Under the pieces are notes generated by a model. That model was not told where the DNA came from, made no database searches, and saw nothing but the letters and a program-made list of their open reading frames with translations. Position numbers and translations under genes: made by a program. Source: Acinetobacter defluvii (lineage in GTDB: Bacteria; Pseudomonadota; Gammaproteobacteria; Pseudomonadales; Moraxellaceae). Taken from it: a DNA stretch of 64,000 bases. Positions 43,552 to 53,590 of this stretch are shown in pieces. The DNA is taken from positions 2,480,001 through 2,544,000 of the forward strand of contig NZ_CP029397.2 of the NCBI RefSeq assembly GCF_001704615.3. Direction: 5' to 3'. Every line of letters starts with the position of its first letter. Within the stretch, counting starts at the first letter, position 1.

Positions 43552-45978
43552 ATGTCTGAGATTATTATGAATCAAGAAAACTTAGAGCCACAGGTTCCAA
43601 GTGTATTACCGCTTTTAGCGTTACGTGATGTCGTGGTTTATCCACACATGCAAATTGCGCTATTTGTAGGTCGTGAAAAATCGATCAATGCAGTTGATGT
43701 GGCTCGTAACAGTGACAATTTAGTATTTGTAGTTGCGCAAAAAGATTCGCTTACAGAAGAAATTGATCACGACAACTTATATCAATATGGTACTGTCGCT
43801 AAGATTGTACAAGTTGTGAATCATGAAAATGATGAAAACTGTATAAAAGTATTAATTGAAGGTTTACATCGTTCAAAACTGGTTAAAATCATTGAAAATG
43901 ATGAATATTTATCAGCTGAACATGCATTAAGCCCAATGACTGTATCGATCGATGAAGATACACAAAAAACACGTGTCGAAGAATTACGTGCCTTATTTGC
44001 TCAATATGCAGAAGCAAAATTACGCAATGCACGTGAGTTAATTGCAGCAGCAAATAAAATTGATGATTTACTGCAATTGTTGTTCTTTGTTGCAACTCGT
44101 GTGCCTTTGAATATTGACGTAAAACAAAAATTCCTCGAACACGATGAATTTGAAGCACATTTACAAGAGCTAATGACTTATTTGCTGCAACAATCTGAAG
44201 AACAGCAGATTGAGCAAACTTTGCATGATTCTGTAAAACGTCAAATGGAAAAGAATCAACGTGAATACTTCCTGAATGAAAAGATGAAAGTAATTCAACG
44301 TGAACTTTCCGACATGAATGGCGGTGCAGAAGATGACGTTGCAGAAATTGAAAAACGTTTAGCAGAAGCTGATTTACCTGAACACGTGCGTAAAAAAGCG
44401 GATGCTGAATTCCGTAAACTAAAATCAATGCAACCAGCATCAAGTGAAGCGGCTGTGGTGCGCAACTATTTAGAGGTGATCTTAGATACACCTTGGAATA
44501 AAGCCAGCAAAGTCAGCATTAACTTGAACAAAGCGCAAGAAATTTTAGATGCAGACCATTATGGTTTGGATGAAGTTAAAGAGCGCATTGTTGAATACTT
44601 AGCTGTTCAATCTCGCGTGAAAAAACTCAAAGGCCCGATTCTTTGTTTGGTTGGTCCTCCTGGTGTCGGTAAAACTTCACTCGGTGAATCGATTGCCAAA
44701 GCAACAGGTCGTGAGTTCGTGCGTATGGCACTTGGTGGTGTACGTGATGAAGCGGAGATTCGTGGTCACCGTCGTACCTATATTGGTGCGATGCCAGGTA
44801 AAATCGTGCAGTCTTTGACAAAAGTTGGTGTCAAGAACCCATTGTTCTTGCTCGATGAAATTGACAAAATGGCACAGGACTATCGTGGCGATCCAGCTTC
44901 TGCGTTACTTGAAGTATTAGACCCATCACAAAATGGGAAGTTTAACGACCATTATTTAGATCTTGATCTTGATCTTTCCGAAGTAATGTTTATCTGTACA
45001 GCAAACAGTATGAACATTCCTGAAGCTTTGCTTGACCGTATGGAAGTGATTCGTCTTCCTGGTTATACCGAAGAAGAAAAAGTCAACATCGCAGACCGTT
45101 ACCTTGTTCCGAAAGCAATCAAGAACAATGGCTTACGTGCTAAAGAATTGACTGTTCATGAAGAAGCGATTCGTGACATTGTCCGTCGTTATACACGTGA
45201 AGCAGGTGTACGTAGTTTAGAACGTGAAATTTCTAAAATTGCACGTAAAGTGGTGAAAGAGTCAGTCAGTAAGAAAGCTAAAAACTTGCAAATTGATGTC
45301 ACGGCTGAGAACTTACCTGATTATTTAGGAGTACATAAGTTCGACTACGGTATGGCTGAAGAAGAAGCGCAAGTGGGTCGTGTTAACGGTCTAGCTTGGA
45401 CTTCTGTGGGTGGTGAATTACTCACGATTGAAGTTGCTGCTGTAAAAGGTAAAGGTAAATTTATCACTACTGGCTCACTCGGTGATGTGATGAAAGAGTC
45501 GATTACTGCAGCAATGACCGTTGTGCGTACACGTGCAGATGAACTCGGTATTGAGTCATCTCGTTTTGAAGAAACCGATGTACACGTGCATTTACCTGAA
45601 GGTGCAACACCAAAAGATGGACCTTCTGCTGGTTTAGCACTCACGACTGCACTTGTGTCTGCATTTACAGGTATTGCGATTCGCCCTGATATTGCCATGA
45701 CTGGTGAAACCAGTTTAGGTGGTCGTGCAATGCGCATTGGTGGCTTAAAAGAGAAACTTTTAGCAGCACATCGTGGTGGCGTGAAACTGGTGTTCATCCC
45801 ACAAGAAAACGTACGTGACTTAGCTGAAATTCCTCAAAATGTAAAAGAAGGTTTAGAAATTAAAGCTGTGAAATCAATTGACGATATTTTACCTCTCGCT
45901 TTAGTTGAACAACCTAAACCGCTAGTTAAAGCACCTATTGTAAAACCAGTAGATGAAGGCAAAGCTGCCCGTCATTAA
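43552..45978 (+). CDS. lon: ATP-dependent protease Lon
   Basis: 808 residues, soluble hexameric AAA+ protease that degrades misfolded and regulatory proteins. An N-terminal substrate-binding LON domain (residues 20-210) starts LPLLALRDVVVYPHMQIAL. The AAA+ module has Walker A GPPGVGKTSLGESIA near 367 and Walker B PLFLLDEIDKM near 430. The protease domain carries the Ser-Lys dyad: Ser692 in KDGPSAGLALTT and Lys735 in GGLKEKLLAA. The ATG at 43552 has AGGAG 5 bases ahead; the frame also holds a GTG at 43546 within that site. A strong terminator follows. Tn125 lies 500 bases downstream. Confidence 0.98.
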   Translation: MSEIIMNQENLEPQVPSVLPLLALRDVVVYPHMQIALFVGREKSINAVDVARNSDNLVFVVAQKDSLTEEIDHDNLYQYGTVAKIVQVVNHENDENCIKVLIEGLHRSKLVKIIENDEYLSAEHALSPMTVSIDEDTQKTRVEELRALFAQYAEAKLRNARELIAAANKIDDLLQLLFFVATRVPLNIDVKQKFLEHDEFEAHLQELMTYLLQQSEEQQIEQTLHDSVKRQMEKNQREYFLNEKMKVIQRELSDMNGGAEDDVAEIEKRLAEADLPEHVRKKADAEFRKLKSMQPASSEAAVVRNYLEVILDTPWNKASKVSINLNKAQEILDADHYGLDEVKERIVEYLAVQSRVKKLKGPILCLVGPPGVGKTSLGESIAKATGREFVRMALGGVRDEAEIRGHRRTYIGAMPGKIVQSLTKVGVKNPLFLLDEIDKMAQDYRGDPASALLEVLDPSQNGKFNDHYLDLDLDLSEVMFICTANSMNIPEALLDRMEVIRLPGYTEEEKVNIADRYLVPKAIKNNGLRAKELTVHEEAIRDIVRRYTREAGVRSLEREISKIARKVVKESVSKKAKNLQIDVTAENLPDYLGVHKFDYGMAEEEAQVGRVNGLAWTSVGGELLTIEVAAVKGKGKFITTGSLGDVMKESITAAMTVVRTRADELGIESSRFEETDVHVHLPEGATPKDGPSAGLALTTALVSAFTGIAIRPDIAMTGETSLGGRAMRIGGLKEKLLAAHRGGVKLVFIPQENVRDLAEIPQNVKEGLEIKAVKSIDDILPLALVEQPKPLVKAPIVKPVDEGKAARH

Positions 45979-46001
45979 ATAAAAACCCTTGATTTACAAG
46001 T

Positions 46002-46030
46002 AAAAAAAGCGCCTTAGGGCGCTTTTTTTT
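46002..46030 (+). terminator. Terminator of lon
   Basis: GCGCC and GGCGC stem with a TTAG loop, flanked by a run of A before and eight T after. It begins about 25 bases after the lon stop. Confidence 0.92.
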
Positions 46031-46158
46031 ATTACTATATCATAAGCTTAAAATATTAGTTAAAAAACAAACAAAGTATTTCCTAATCGTGCTATATTTT
46101 TAATGAGATTCATTTGAATGAACACTTGAAATAATATCACTTAACCTCATTAATTAAG

Positions 46159-46258
46159 TATAGATACGATCAGAGATCGTTTCGTTAACATCAATCTGTA
46201 TCTCCAGATGGATTGGTGTTAGAACGCAGTCCTAGCTCCTTTAGGACTGCGCTTTTTT
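46159..46258 (+). ncRNA. Candidate structured small RNA between lon and the transposon
   Basis: Three consecutive hairpins lie in about 95 bases: ACGATC/GATCGT (46166-46180), AACATCAATC/GATTGGTGTT (46187-46220, one wobble pair) and a terminator CGCAGTCCTA/TAGGACTGCG (46225-46251) followed by a T run. The lon message already ends at its own terminator, so this second terminator implies a separate transcript. No open frame explains it. TATAGA at 46159 could be a -10 element; the -35 is poor. It may be a known Acinetobacter sRNA that I do not recognise by name. Confidence 0.5.
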
Positions 46259-46260
46259 AT

Positions 46261-46504
46261 ACAATTAAAAAAATTGACCATATACCCAATGGCTCTCGCT
46301 ATTGTTTTTTAATATAGGCTACAATTATTTAAGCTAATTTATCAACATTTTTATGACGTCTAAAAGCTGTTGGGTAAATAATCTGTGCGATATAATTGCT
46401 TAATTTTTAGGATCAGCCTGTGGTTCAATTAAAATTACAATATGAGTTGCATGACTCTAAGAATGTCAAGATTAAAAGCAAATAGCTGAGTTTTACAGAT
46501 ATCG
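46261..46504. other. Chromosomal spacer adjoining the transposon
   Basis: About 240 AT-rich bases between the candidate small RNA and the left ISAba125 copy. No gene recognised. Confidence 0.5.
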
Positions 46505-47593
46505 GGGCGAATTCAAACATGAGGTGCGACAGTTTCAAAAGCCATATGATAATCAACAAGCTGAGCAAATTTCTCTAATGGTGTAAGCCAATCTAACGCC
46601 TTTCTAGGACGAGTATTCAGTGACATGGCAACTTGATTTAAATAATGCTGATCTGCCTGATTTAAATCAATCCCTTTAGGTAAATATTGCCTAATTAAAC
46701 CATTCATATTTTCGCATGTGCCTTTTTGCCAGGGTGAATGTGGGTCACAGAAATATACATCTATGCCTAAATCTTCTTCGAGTATTTTATGTTCTGACAT
46801 CTCACGTCCACGGTCATAGGTCAACGTTTTACGCAGTTCTGCAGGTAAATATTTCAGAGCTTCAGTTAAAGCCTTGCGCACTGATTCTGCCTTTGCATCA
46901 GGTAATGTTGCCAAGATACAGAGCCGTGTATTTCGTTCAATAAGTGTTGCTATCGAACTTTTATTGTCTTTACCTTTAATTAAATCAGCTTCCCAATGAC
47001 CCGGTATTTTTCTTTCTTGAACTTCGGCTGGGCGCTCATGAATAGTTTTAATATCCTGTAATATAGAATCTTTTTTAGGTTCACCGTTAGCTTTTCGCTT
47101 TTTATTTTCATGACGTAGACAGGATAATAAGTCTTTTTTCAACTCACCCTTGGGTAATGCTCGTATCGTTGAATAAATCGTTGTATGGCTTACATTCATT
47201 GTTTGATCCAAATCAGGAAATGTCTTTAAACGCTTTGCTATTTGCTGAGGAGACCATAAACAACGGATCGCTTCAACAATAAATTTCCAGAGGATTGAAT
47301 CGATTTTGAGTTTTCTGTGACCACGTCTACGTCTAGCAAAAGTGTTATCAGAAGCATATTGAGCTTGATAAACGTCATTGATGCTATTTCTTTTAAGCTC
47401 ACGATAGATCGTACTAGGATGTCTTTTAATGAGTTCAGCAAATTTTCTGGCTGAAAAGCCTTCTTTTCTTGACTCAAGCATTAATGCAGTACGATCTTCA
47501 AAGTTAAGATGATGGTATGACAATTTTATATACTCCATAAACCCTTTAAATTAATTAGGTGGTTTATGTCGCACTTCAAGTTTTACTCTGCCC
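46505..47593 (-). mobile_element. ISAba125: ISAba125, left copy (IS30 family)
   Basis: The element runs from GGGCGAATTCAAACATGAGG to the end CTTCAAGTTTTACTCTGCCC. Its terminal repeats are imperfect, matching best over GGGC and GTGCGACA. The same sequence recurs at 55508-56596; the two copies look identical where I compared them, and the transposase proteins are the same. The transposase reads leftward. The flanking triplets (TCG left, TCC right) do not form a duplication, as expected if this copy was one end of the moving unit. Confidence 0.92.
46513..47538 (-). CDS. ISAba125 transposase, left copy
   Basis: 341 residues, IS30-family DDE transposase. The N-terminal helix-turn-helix is LMLESRKEGFSARKFAELIKR onward with HPSTIYRELKRN. 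The catalytic acidic residues are in GHWEADLIKG, LTYDRGREM and the final Glu in GTCENMNGLIRQY, the IS30 spacing. The ATG lies 55 bases from the element end. No frameshift, so the enzyme should be active on this element and on the composite ends. Confidence 0.95.
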   Translation of the reverse strand: MEYIKLSYHHLNFEDRTALMLESRKEGFSARKFAELIKRHPSTIYRELKRNSINDVYQAQYASDNTFARRRRGHRKLKIDSILWKFIVEAIRCLWSPQQIAKRLKTFPDLDQTMNVSHTTIYSTIRALPKGELKKDLLSCLRHENKKRKANGEPKKDSILQDIKTIHERPAEVQERKIPGHWEADLIKGKDNKSSIATLIERNTRLCILATLPDAKAESVRKALTEALKYLPAELRKTLTYDRGREMSEHKILEEDLGIDVYFCDPHSPWQKGTCENMNGLIRQYLPKGIDLNQADQHYLNQVAMSLNTRPRKALDWLTPLEKFAQLVDYHMAFETVAPHV

Positions 47594-47830
47594 TCCATTG
47601 TTTTCAATTTATCGGATTTCTAAAAACATGAGATATATGTTTCAATAAAAGTTTTTAAGAACTTTATACACCAAATACCAATGCTTCACTTATGATAAAG
47701 TGGATTAAAATTGCAGAAAATGGGTAAATCCATAAAAAATGTCAACATCTTCAAATATACAATTGTATTTCAATTTCCGTTGTTTATAGTTGGAACATTT
47801 TTTTAAATCTCTACACTCAAGGTTAGATTT

Positions 47831-48069
47831 ATGTCTACTGCTCATAAAAAAGCATCCTTATTGCAAAAAGTCAGTAAAGGACTCACAGTTGGTTCAGTCA
47901 TTACAGGAAGCACGTTTTTACATGGTCCCCCTGTTTTGGCACTCGGTTTTACCAAGCTGTTTAAAAAATCAAAAAAAGTAGACGAAACCAATATTCAATT
48001 GGCCAATAGCTGGATTGGTGTAAACAACCACCTGATTGAAAAGGTGCTGCCAAACCTAAAGTGGGATAT
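47831..48069 (+). pseudogene. 5' fragment of an Acinetobacter acyltransferase gene, cut by ISCR27
   Basis: About 79 codons remain, starting MSTAHKKASLLQKVSKGLT and reading FLHGPPVLALGFTKLFKKSK then NSWIGVNNHLIEKVLPNLKW. This is the N-terminal membrane-proximal part of 1-acyl-glycerol-3-phosphate acyltransferase-like (PlsC) proteins of Acinetobacter. The catalytic H-x4-D block is absent because ISCR27 oriIS begins at about 48070. Its own upstream region (47594-47830) is kept and is AT-rich. The fragment marks the site where ISCR27 landed in an Acinetobacter genome before the composite transposon formed. Confidence 0.75.
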
Positions 48070-48090
48070 GGGTATAGGAAGTTCAACCGC
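48070..48090 (-). other. ISCR27 oriIS-like end
   Basis: On the minus strand the sequence GCGGTTGAACTTCCTATACCC matches the conserved end I recall for ISCR oriIS (GCG-TTTGAACTTCCTATACC). It lies downstream of the transposase stop and exactly at the change from GC-rich to AT-rich DNA, as expected for the rolling-circle replication start. Confidence 0.75.
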
Positions 48091-48325
48091 CCTTTTTGGC
48101 GAGTCTGGCGGGTAGGAAGCGGCCGCGCAAGCGCCGCTTTGGGCACAGATCGGGCACAGATCGGGGGTTCATGCGTGGGTTTTCGACATCGCGGGGCCAC
48201 GCAGCGGCTCAGTGCGTAGCCATTTCTCACCGAATCCCGGCACAGGGCCGAGCGCAGCCCTGCGGGGTCGTGGCCGCATCGGATCGGACTCTGGCTTGGC
48301 TGCCGGCTGTGTGGCCGGCGCCTCA

Positions 48326-49855
48326 TCACGCGGCGGGCGGCGGGGCGCGCGCTGCGGGCCGGTAGTGCGCTTGCTCCAGCGCGCCGTGTTTCTCGAAGTG
48401 GGCGAGGATGGCGCGAATGGCCTTGGGGTCTTCGATGCTGGCGACGATCCGCACCGCGCCGCCGCAGTGGGCGCAGGTGGTGATGTCGATGGAAAAGACC
48501 CGCTTGAGCCGTTGCGCCCAGCTCATCGCACGGCGCTTCTGCTCGGGGCTGCGCGGCTCGTCGTGGGCGCTGACGTCCACTGGCGCCGCATCGCCCGCAG
48601 GCCGCCTGCCGCGCCCCGAGGGCGTCAGCTGCGCGCGCAGGTTTGCATTCGGGGCGAATACGCCGTGGAAGCGGGTGAGATGCGCGCGTGGCGGCGGGAC
48701 CAGTGCCGCCAGCTTGGCGATGAAGTCCACCGCATCCCATTCGACATGCGTGGTGCCATTGCGCCACGGCGTCTTGAGCTGGTAACGCACCCTGCCCTGT
48801 GGCGAGATCGATAGCCGCTGCTCGCTGATCGCCGGGCGCGTGATGTAGCGGCACAGCTTTTCGAGCTTGTGGCTTTCGTGTGCTTCCGCGGCCACGCCGG
48901 CATGCAGCGAGAAGCCGCCGACCTTGCCGGCGTCGCCCTCCAGCGGACCGGCGTCGCCAGGCAGCGTTTGCAGCGTGACGACCTTGCGGCCAGCGTCGCG
49001 ACCGGTGGCGATGCGGTAGGTCATCGAACTCATCCGCAGCCCATCCATGCCGTCGTCGCTACCCGCGCTGTCGGACAGGAACACGGATTCGTCTTCGCCT
49101 TCGAGCCAGCCGCGGCGCGACAGGTGCCGGCACACGCGATGCGCGATGGTGTTGGCCAGTTCCGTCAGTTGCGCCGATGTGGGCGCACGGGTGCGGTGCA
49201 GGCGCGGCTTGCGCTGCGGACGCTCGGTGGTGTCCTCGTACACGCCGTCGAGCCACAGCATGTGGAAGTGGATGTTGAGATTCAGCGCGCTGCCGAAGCG
49301 CTGGATCAGGGTCACCACGCCGCATTGCGCCGTATCCCGCGGCACGCCGGCCTGATCGGCAAGCCAACCGGCGATCACACGATGCACGATGCCCAGCACC
49401 GGGCCGATCGCCTCAGGCTTGCTGGCGAACAGGAAGCGCAACGGGTACGGGAAACTCAGCACCCATTGCCGCACCGGCCGCGGGCCGAACACCTCGTCCA
49501 CCAGATGCCGCGCCGACTCGGCCATGCGCCGTGCGCCGCAGCTCGGGCACAGCCCGCGCTTCTTGCAGGAATACGCCACCAGCCTCTCGGCACGACAGTG
49601 CTCGCAGACCACGCGCAGGAAGCCGTGCTCGAGCACGCCGCAGCGCAGGTAGGTCTCGAACTCCTCGCGCACATACTCGGGCAGCGGGCGGTCTTCGGCC
49701 TCAAGACGCGCGATGAAGTCCGGGTAGTGCGCCTGCACTAGCGCGTACAGCAGCGTGCGCTCGGGCAGGTGGCGCGCGTAACGCGCAGCGGCGTGGGCGG
49801 CCGGCAGTGGCGCGCACACCTCGGCCTGCCGCCGGGGTGCGGTCAGGCGCGGCAC
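48326..49855 (-). CDS. ISCR27 transposase (Y1/HUH, IS91 family)
   Basis: 509 residues. An N-terminal zinc-binding region has Cys84, Cys87, Cys97, Cys103 and Cys106 (CEHC, SCKKRGLCPSC). The HUH metal-binding motif is His196-Phe-His198 in NIHFHMLW. The single catalytic tyrosine is Tyr337 in LCRYITRPAI, the ISCR signature. A second Cys pair TTCAHCGG lies near residue 460. The enzyme nicks at oriIS and drives rolling-circle transposition. It is complete, with codon use very GC-rich in contrast to the host. The Ala/Pro-rich tail at the extreme C-terminus is normal for these proteins. Confidence 0.92.
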   Translation of the reverse strand: MPRLTAPRRQAEVCAPLPAAHAAARYARHLPERTLLYALVQAHYPDFIARLEAEDRPLPEYVREEFETYLRCGVLEHGFLRVVCEHCRAERLVAYSCKKRGLCPSCGARRMAESARHLVDEVFGPRPVRQWVLSFPYPLRFLFASKPEAIGPVLGIVHRVIAGWLADQAGVPRDTAQCGVVTLIQRFGSALNLNIHFHMLWLDGVYEDTTERPQRKPRLHRTRAPTSAQLTELANTIAHRVCRHLSRRGWLEGEDESVFLSDSAGSDDGMDGLRMSSMTYRIATGRDAGRKVVTLQTLPGDAGPLEGDAGKVGGFSLHAGVAAEAHESHKLEKLCRYITRPAISEQRLSISPQGRVRYQLKTPWRNGTTHVEWDAVDFIAKLAALVPPPRAHLTRFHGVFAPNANLRAQLTPSGRGRRPAGDAAPVDVSAHDEPRSPEQKRRAMSWAQRLKRVFSIDITTCAHCGGAVRIVASIEDPKAIRAILAHFEKHGALEQAHYRPAARAPPPAA

Positions 49856-49989
49856 GCAGCGCTCCGTTGCAGGGACGGCTGCTCAGGGTTGCGCCCGCGA
49901 GCACGCGTTCATATCGGCGTTTTCTGATCTTCGCGTCAGACATTGCCGCGGGGCGGGTAGGAAGTCTCCCGCCTCGGACGCCAGAACGC

Positions 49990-50018
49990 ACAAAGCCCGG
50001 CACGAGGCCGGGCTTTGT
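49990..50018 (-). terminator. Hairpin terminator downstream of groEL
   Basis: ACAAAGCCCGGC and GCCGGGCTTTGT make a 12-bp GC-rich stem with a 5-base loop, about 25 bases after the groEL stop. There is no long T run, as is common in high-GC donors. Confidence 0.75.
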
Positions 50019-50043
50019 GGTCTTGCTTGATGGATCGCGGGGC

Positions 50044-51681
<1,638 letters not shown>

Positions 51682-51730
51682 TTACCTCGAAAAATTATTC
51701 GGATGAGAAATGTGTGGGAGCGACGCGCGA

Positions 51731-52021
51731 TCAGCCGAGGATCGCGAACAGGTCGTCTTCCTTCACCACCAGCAGCTCGACGCCGTCCAGCTTCACTTCG
51801 GTGCCGCTGTACTTGCCGAACAGCACCTTGTCGCCGACCTTGACCTGCGGCGCGCGGACCTGGCCGTTGTCCAGCACCTTGCCGGTGCCGACGGCGACGA
51901 CTTCGCCCTTGATCGGCTTCTCGGTGGCCGAATCCGGGATCACGATCCCGCCGGCGGACAGCTTCTCTTCTTCCATGCGCTTGATGACCACGCGGTCGTG
52001 CAGCGGCTTGATATTGGACAT
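51731..52021 (-). CDS. groES: Co-chaperonin GroES (imported)
   Basis: 96 residues from [21 protein letters not shown], the standard GroES start; the open frame runs upstream to 52132 but that part is not GroES-like. The mobile loop is [15 protein letters not shown] and the C-terminal half [18 protein letters not shown] is normal. It caps GroEL. The 5' side faces the divergent cutA gene across 193 bases, which should contain the groESL promoter brought from the donor. Confidence 0.95.
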   Translation of the reverse strand: MSNIKPLHDRVVIKRMEEEKLSAGGIVIPDSATEKPIKGEVVAVGTGKVLDNGQVRAPQVKVGDKVLFGKYSGTEVKLDGVELLVVKEDDLFAILG

Positions 52022-52214
52022 GGCAACCTCGGTAAATGGTTGATTGACGTGGAAAAACCCGGCGATTTTAGCAGTCGCGCGAAGCGAGTGCCAAACCGCG
52101 GACAACAGAACCGGGCGAACCCGGCATGCCACCGAGATGGGGCGGGCCCGCCGACTTTCAAGGGCCGCACGCGGATGTCCGCCAGGCCCGCCGGATCGGG
52201 GCAGCCGCTACCCT

Positions 52215-52544
52215 ATGCCGGTGAGCGCCCTGATCTGCTTCTGCACCTGTCCCGACGCCGACAGCGCCGAGCGCATCGCCACCGCGCTGGTGGCCGAGCG
52301 CCTGGCCGCCTGCGTCAACCTCCTGCCCGGCCTGCGTTCGGTCTATCGCTGGCAACGCAAGGTCGAGGCCGCGGCCGAGGTCCTGCTGCTGGTCAAGACC
52401 AGTGCCGAGGCCTACCCCGCCCTGCAGGAACGCCTGCGCCAACTGCATCCCTACGAACTCCCGGAGCTGCTCGCGGTCGAAGCCGCGTCCGGCCTGCCCG
52501 AATACCTGCAATGGCTGGCCGCCGAGAGCCGACCGGTAAACTGA
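52215..52544 (+). CDS. cutA: Divalent-cation tolerance protein CutA1
   Basis: 109 residues from MPVSALICFCTCPDADSAERI. Family features: ALVAERLAACVNLLPGLRSVYRWQ near 25-48 and VLLLVKTSAEAYPALQERLRQLHPYELPELLA near 56-88. CutA1 is a PII-like trimer linked to copper and divalent metal tolerance; the exact activity is unsettled. The upstream extension of the frame is not family-like, so the ATG at 52215 is used. The dsbD fusion gene starts 4 bases after the stop, keeping the donor gene order cutA-dsbD. Confidence 0.92.
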   Translation: MPVSALICFCTCPDADSAERIATALVAERLAACVNLLPGLRSVYRWQRKVEAAAEVLLLVKTSAEAYPALQERLRQLHPYELPELLAVEAASGLPEYLQWLAAESRPVN

Positions 52545-52548
52545 GCCA

Positions 52549-53580
52549 ATGACCGCATCCACGATCCGCCTGCGCCGCTGGCTGGCCGGGCTCGCCCTGC
52601 TGCTTGCGCTGCCCGCGACCTCGGCCGTCGCCCAGGACTTCGAACTGCCGCCGGTCGACGAGGTCTTCGTCCTGTCCGCGCAGGCCACCGCGCCGGACCG
52701 CATCGAGGTGCGCTGGCGGATCGCCGACGGCTATTACCTGTACCGGCACCGCACCTCGGTCAAGGCCGATGCCGCCTTCACCGGCGCGACCATGGCGCTG
52801 CCGAAGGGCAAGGCCTACCGCGACGAATTCTTCGGCGACGTCGAAACCTACCGCAAGGAATTGCTCGGCACCCTCACCGGCACGCCCGCGGCCGGCGCGA
52901 GCGCGACCACCCTGACCGTGAAGTACCAGGGCTGCGCCGATGCCGGCGTGTGCTACCCGCCGCAGACCCGCACCCTGAAGGTCGCGTTGCCGGGCGAAGC
53001 GGGCGCTGGCGGCTTCGGCTGTAAGGCGCGCGGGCTGCATGATTATGTCGTCAAGAACGGCTCTGCCGATCATCCCAACGCCGAGGTGAAATTCGCACTG
53101 GGTGATGTGGTCAACACCATGATCGGCTGCACTAATGGTGAAACGATCATGCTGTGCCACGACACCTCGCTGCCGCGCCCCTATTCTCTCGGCTTTCGGG
53201 TGCAAGGCACCGAGGGGCTGTGGATGGACGTCAACAAGTCGATCTATCTGGAGGGCAAGAGCCCACAGCCGCACCGCTGGGAGCCTGCCGAGGGCTGGTT
53301 TGCGAAATACGATCACCCGCTATGGAAACGCTACGCCGATCTGGCGGCAGGGGCCGGGCATGGCGGGATGGACTGGTTCGTGATCCACGCTTTTGTCGAG
53401 GCGCTGAAGGCCAAGGCCCCGATGCCAATCGACATTTACGACGCGCTGGCCTGGAGCGCGATCACGCCTCTGTCGGAACAATCGATTGCTGAGGGCAATC
53501 GCACGTTAGATTTTCCCGACTTCACCCGAGGGCAGTGGCGCACCCGCAAGCCGATCTTTGCGCTGAACGACGCCTATTGA
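52549..53580 (+). CDS. Chimeric gene: DsbD N-terminal domain fused to a GH109/Tat-type oxidoreductase C-terminus
   Basis: 343 residues from two sources. Residues 1-155 are the signal peptide and N-terminal periplasmic domain of DsbD (ATSAVAQDFELPPVDEVF; KYQGCADAGVCYPPQTR with its redox Cys pair). Around residues 153-158 (about 53005-53022) it switches in frame to the C-terminal part of a Gfo/Idh/MocA-like, GH109-type protein (CKARGLHDYVVKNGSADHP; GHGGMDWFVIHAFVEALK; YDALAWSAITPLSEQSI). The DsbD membrane and thioredoxin parts and the NAD-binding half of the second protein are lost, so the product is probably non-functional. This is the dsbD/tat region of Tn125, a scar of assembly. Confidence 0.85.
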   Translation: MTASTIRLRRWLAGLALLLALPATSAVAQDFELPPVDEVFVLSAQATAPDRIEVRWRIADGYYLYRHRTSVKADAAFTGATMALPKGKAYRDEFFGDVETYRKELLGTLTGTPAAGASATTLTVKYQGCADAGVCYPPQTRTLKVALPGEAGAGGFGCKARGLHDYVVKNGSADHPNAEVKFALGDVVNTMIGCTNGETIMLCHDTSLPRPYSLGFRVQGTEGLWMDVNKSIYLEGKSPQPHRWEPAEGWFAKYDHPLWKRYADLAAGAGHGGMDWFVIHAFVEALKAKAPMPIDIYDALAWSAITPLSEQSIAEGNRTLDFPDFTRGQWRTRKPIFALNDAY

Positions 53581-53590
53581 TCGACGCGAT

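Larger units (their letters stand above)
48070..49964 (-). mobile_element. ISCR27: ISCR27 (IS91-like rolling-circle element)
   Basis: About 1.9 kb, GC-rich, with an intact transposase reading leftward and oriIS at 48070-48090. The left boundary is sharp; the right one is less sure. The 13-base string GGCGGGTAGGAAG occurs both near oriIS (48107-48119) and at 49952-49964 just before the groEL terminator, so the upstream end is placed there. ISCR elements carry neighbouring DNA from their terminus side when termination fails; here that side is groEL-groES-cutA-dsbD, consistent with ISCR27 having brought that block. Confidence 0.75.

Noticed and set aside
43889-44491. 200-codon frame antisense to lon
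   Set aside because: Typical shadow frame of a well-conserved gene, with no recognisable domain.
47961-48854. 297-codon minus-strand frame spanning the acyltransferase fragment and ISCR27
   Set aside because: It reads antisense or out of frame through two known features, crosses the oriIS junction and has Arg/Ala/His-rich composition.
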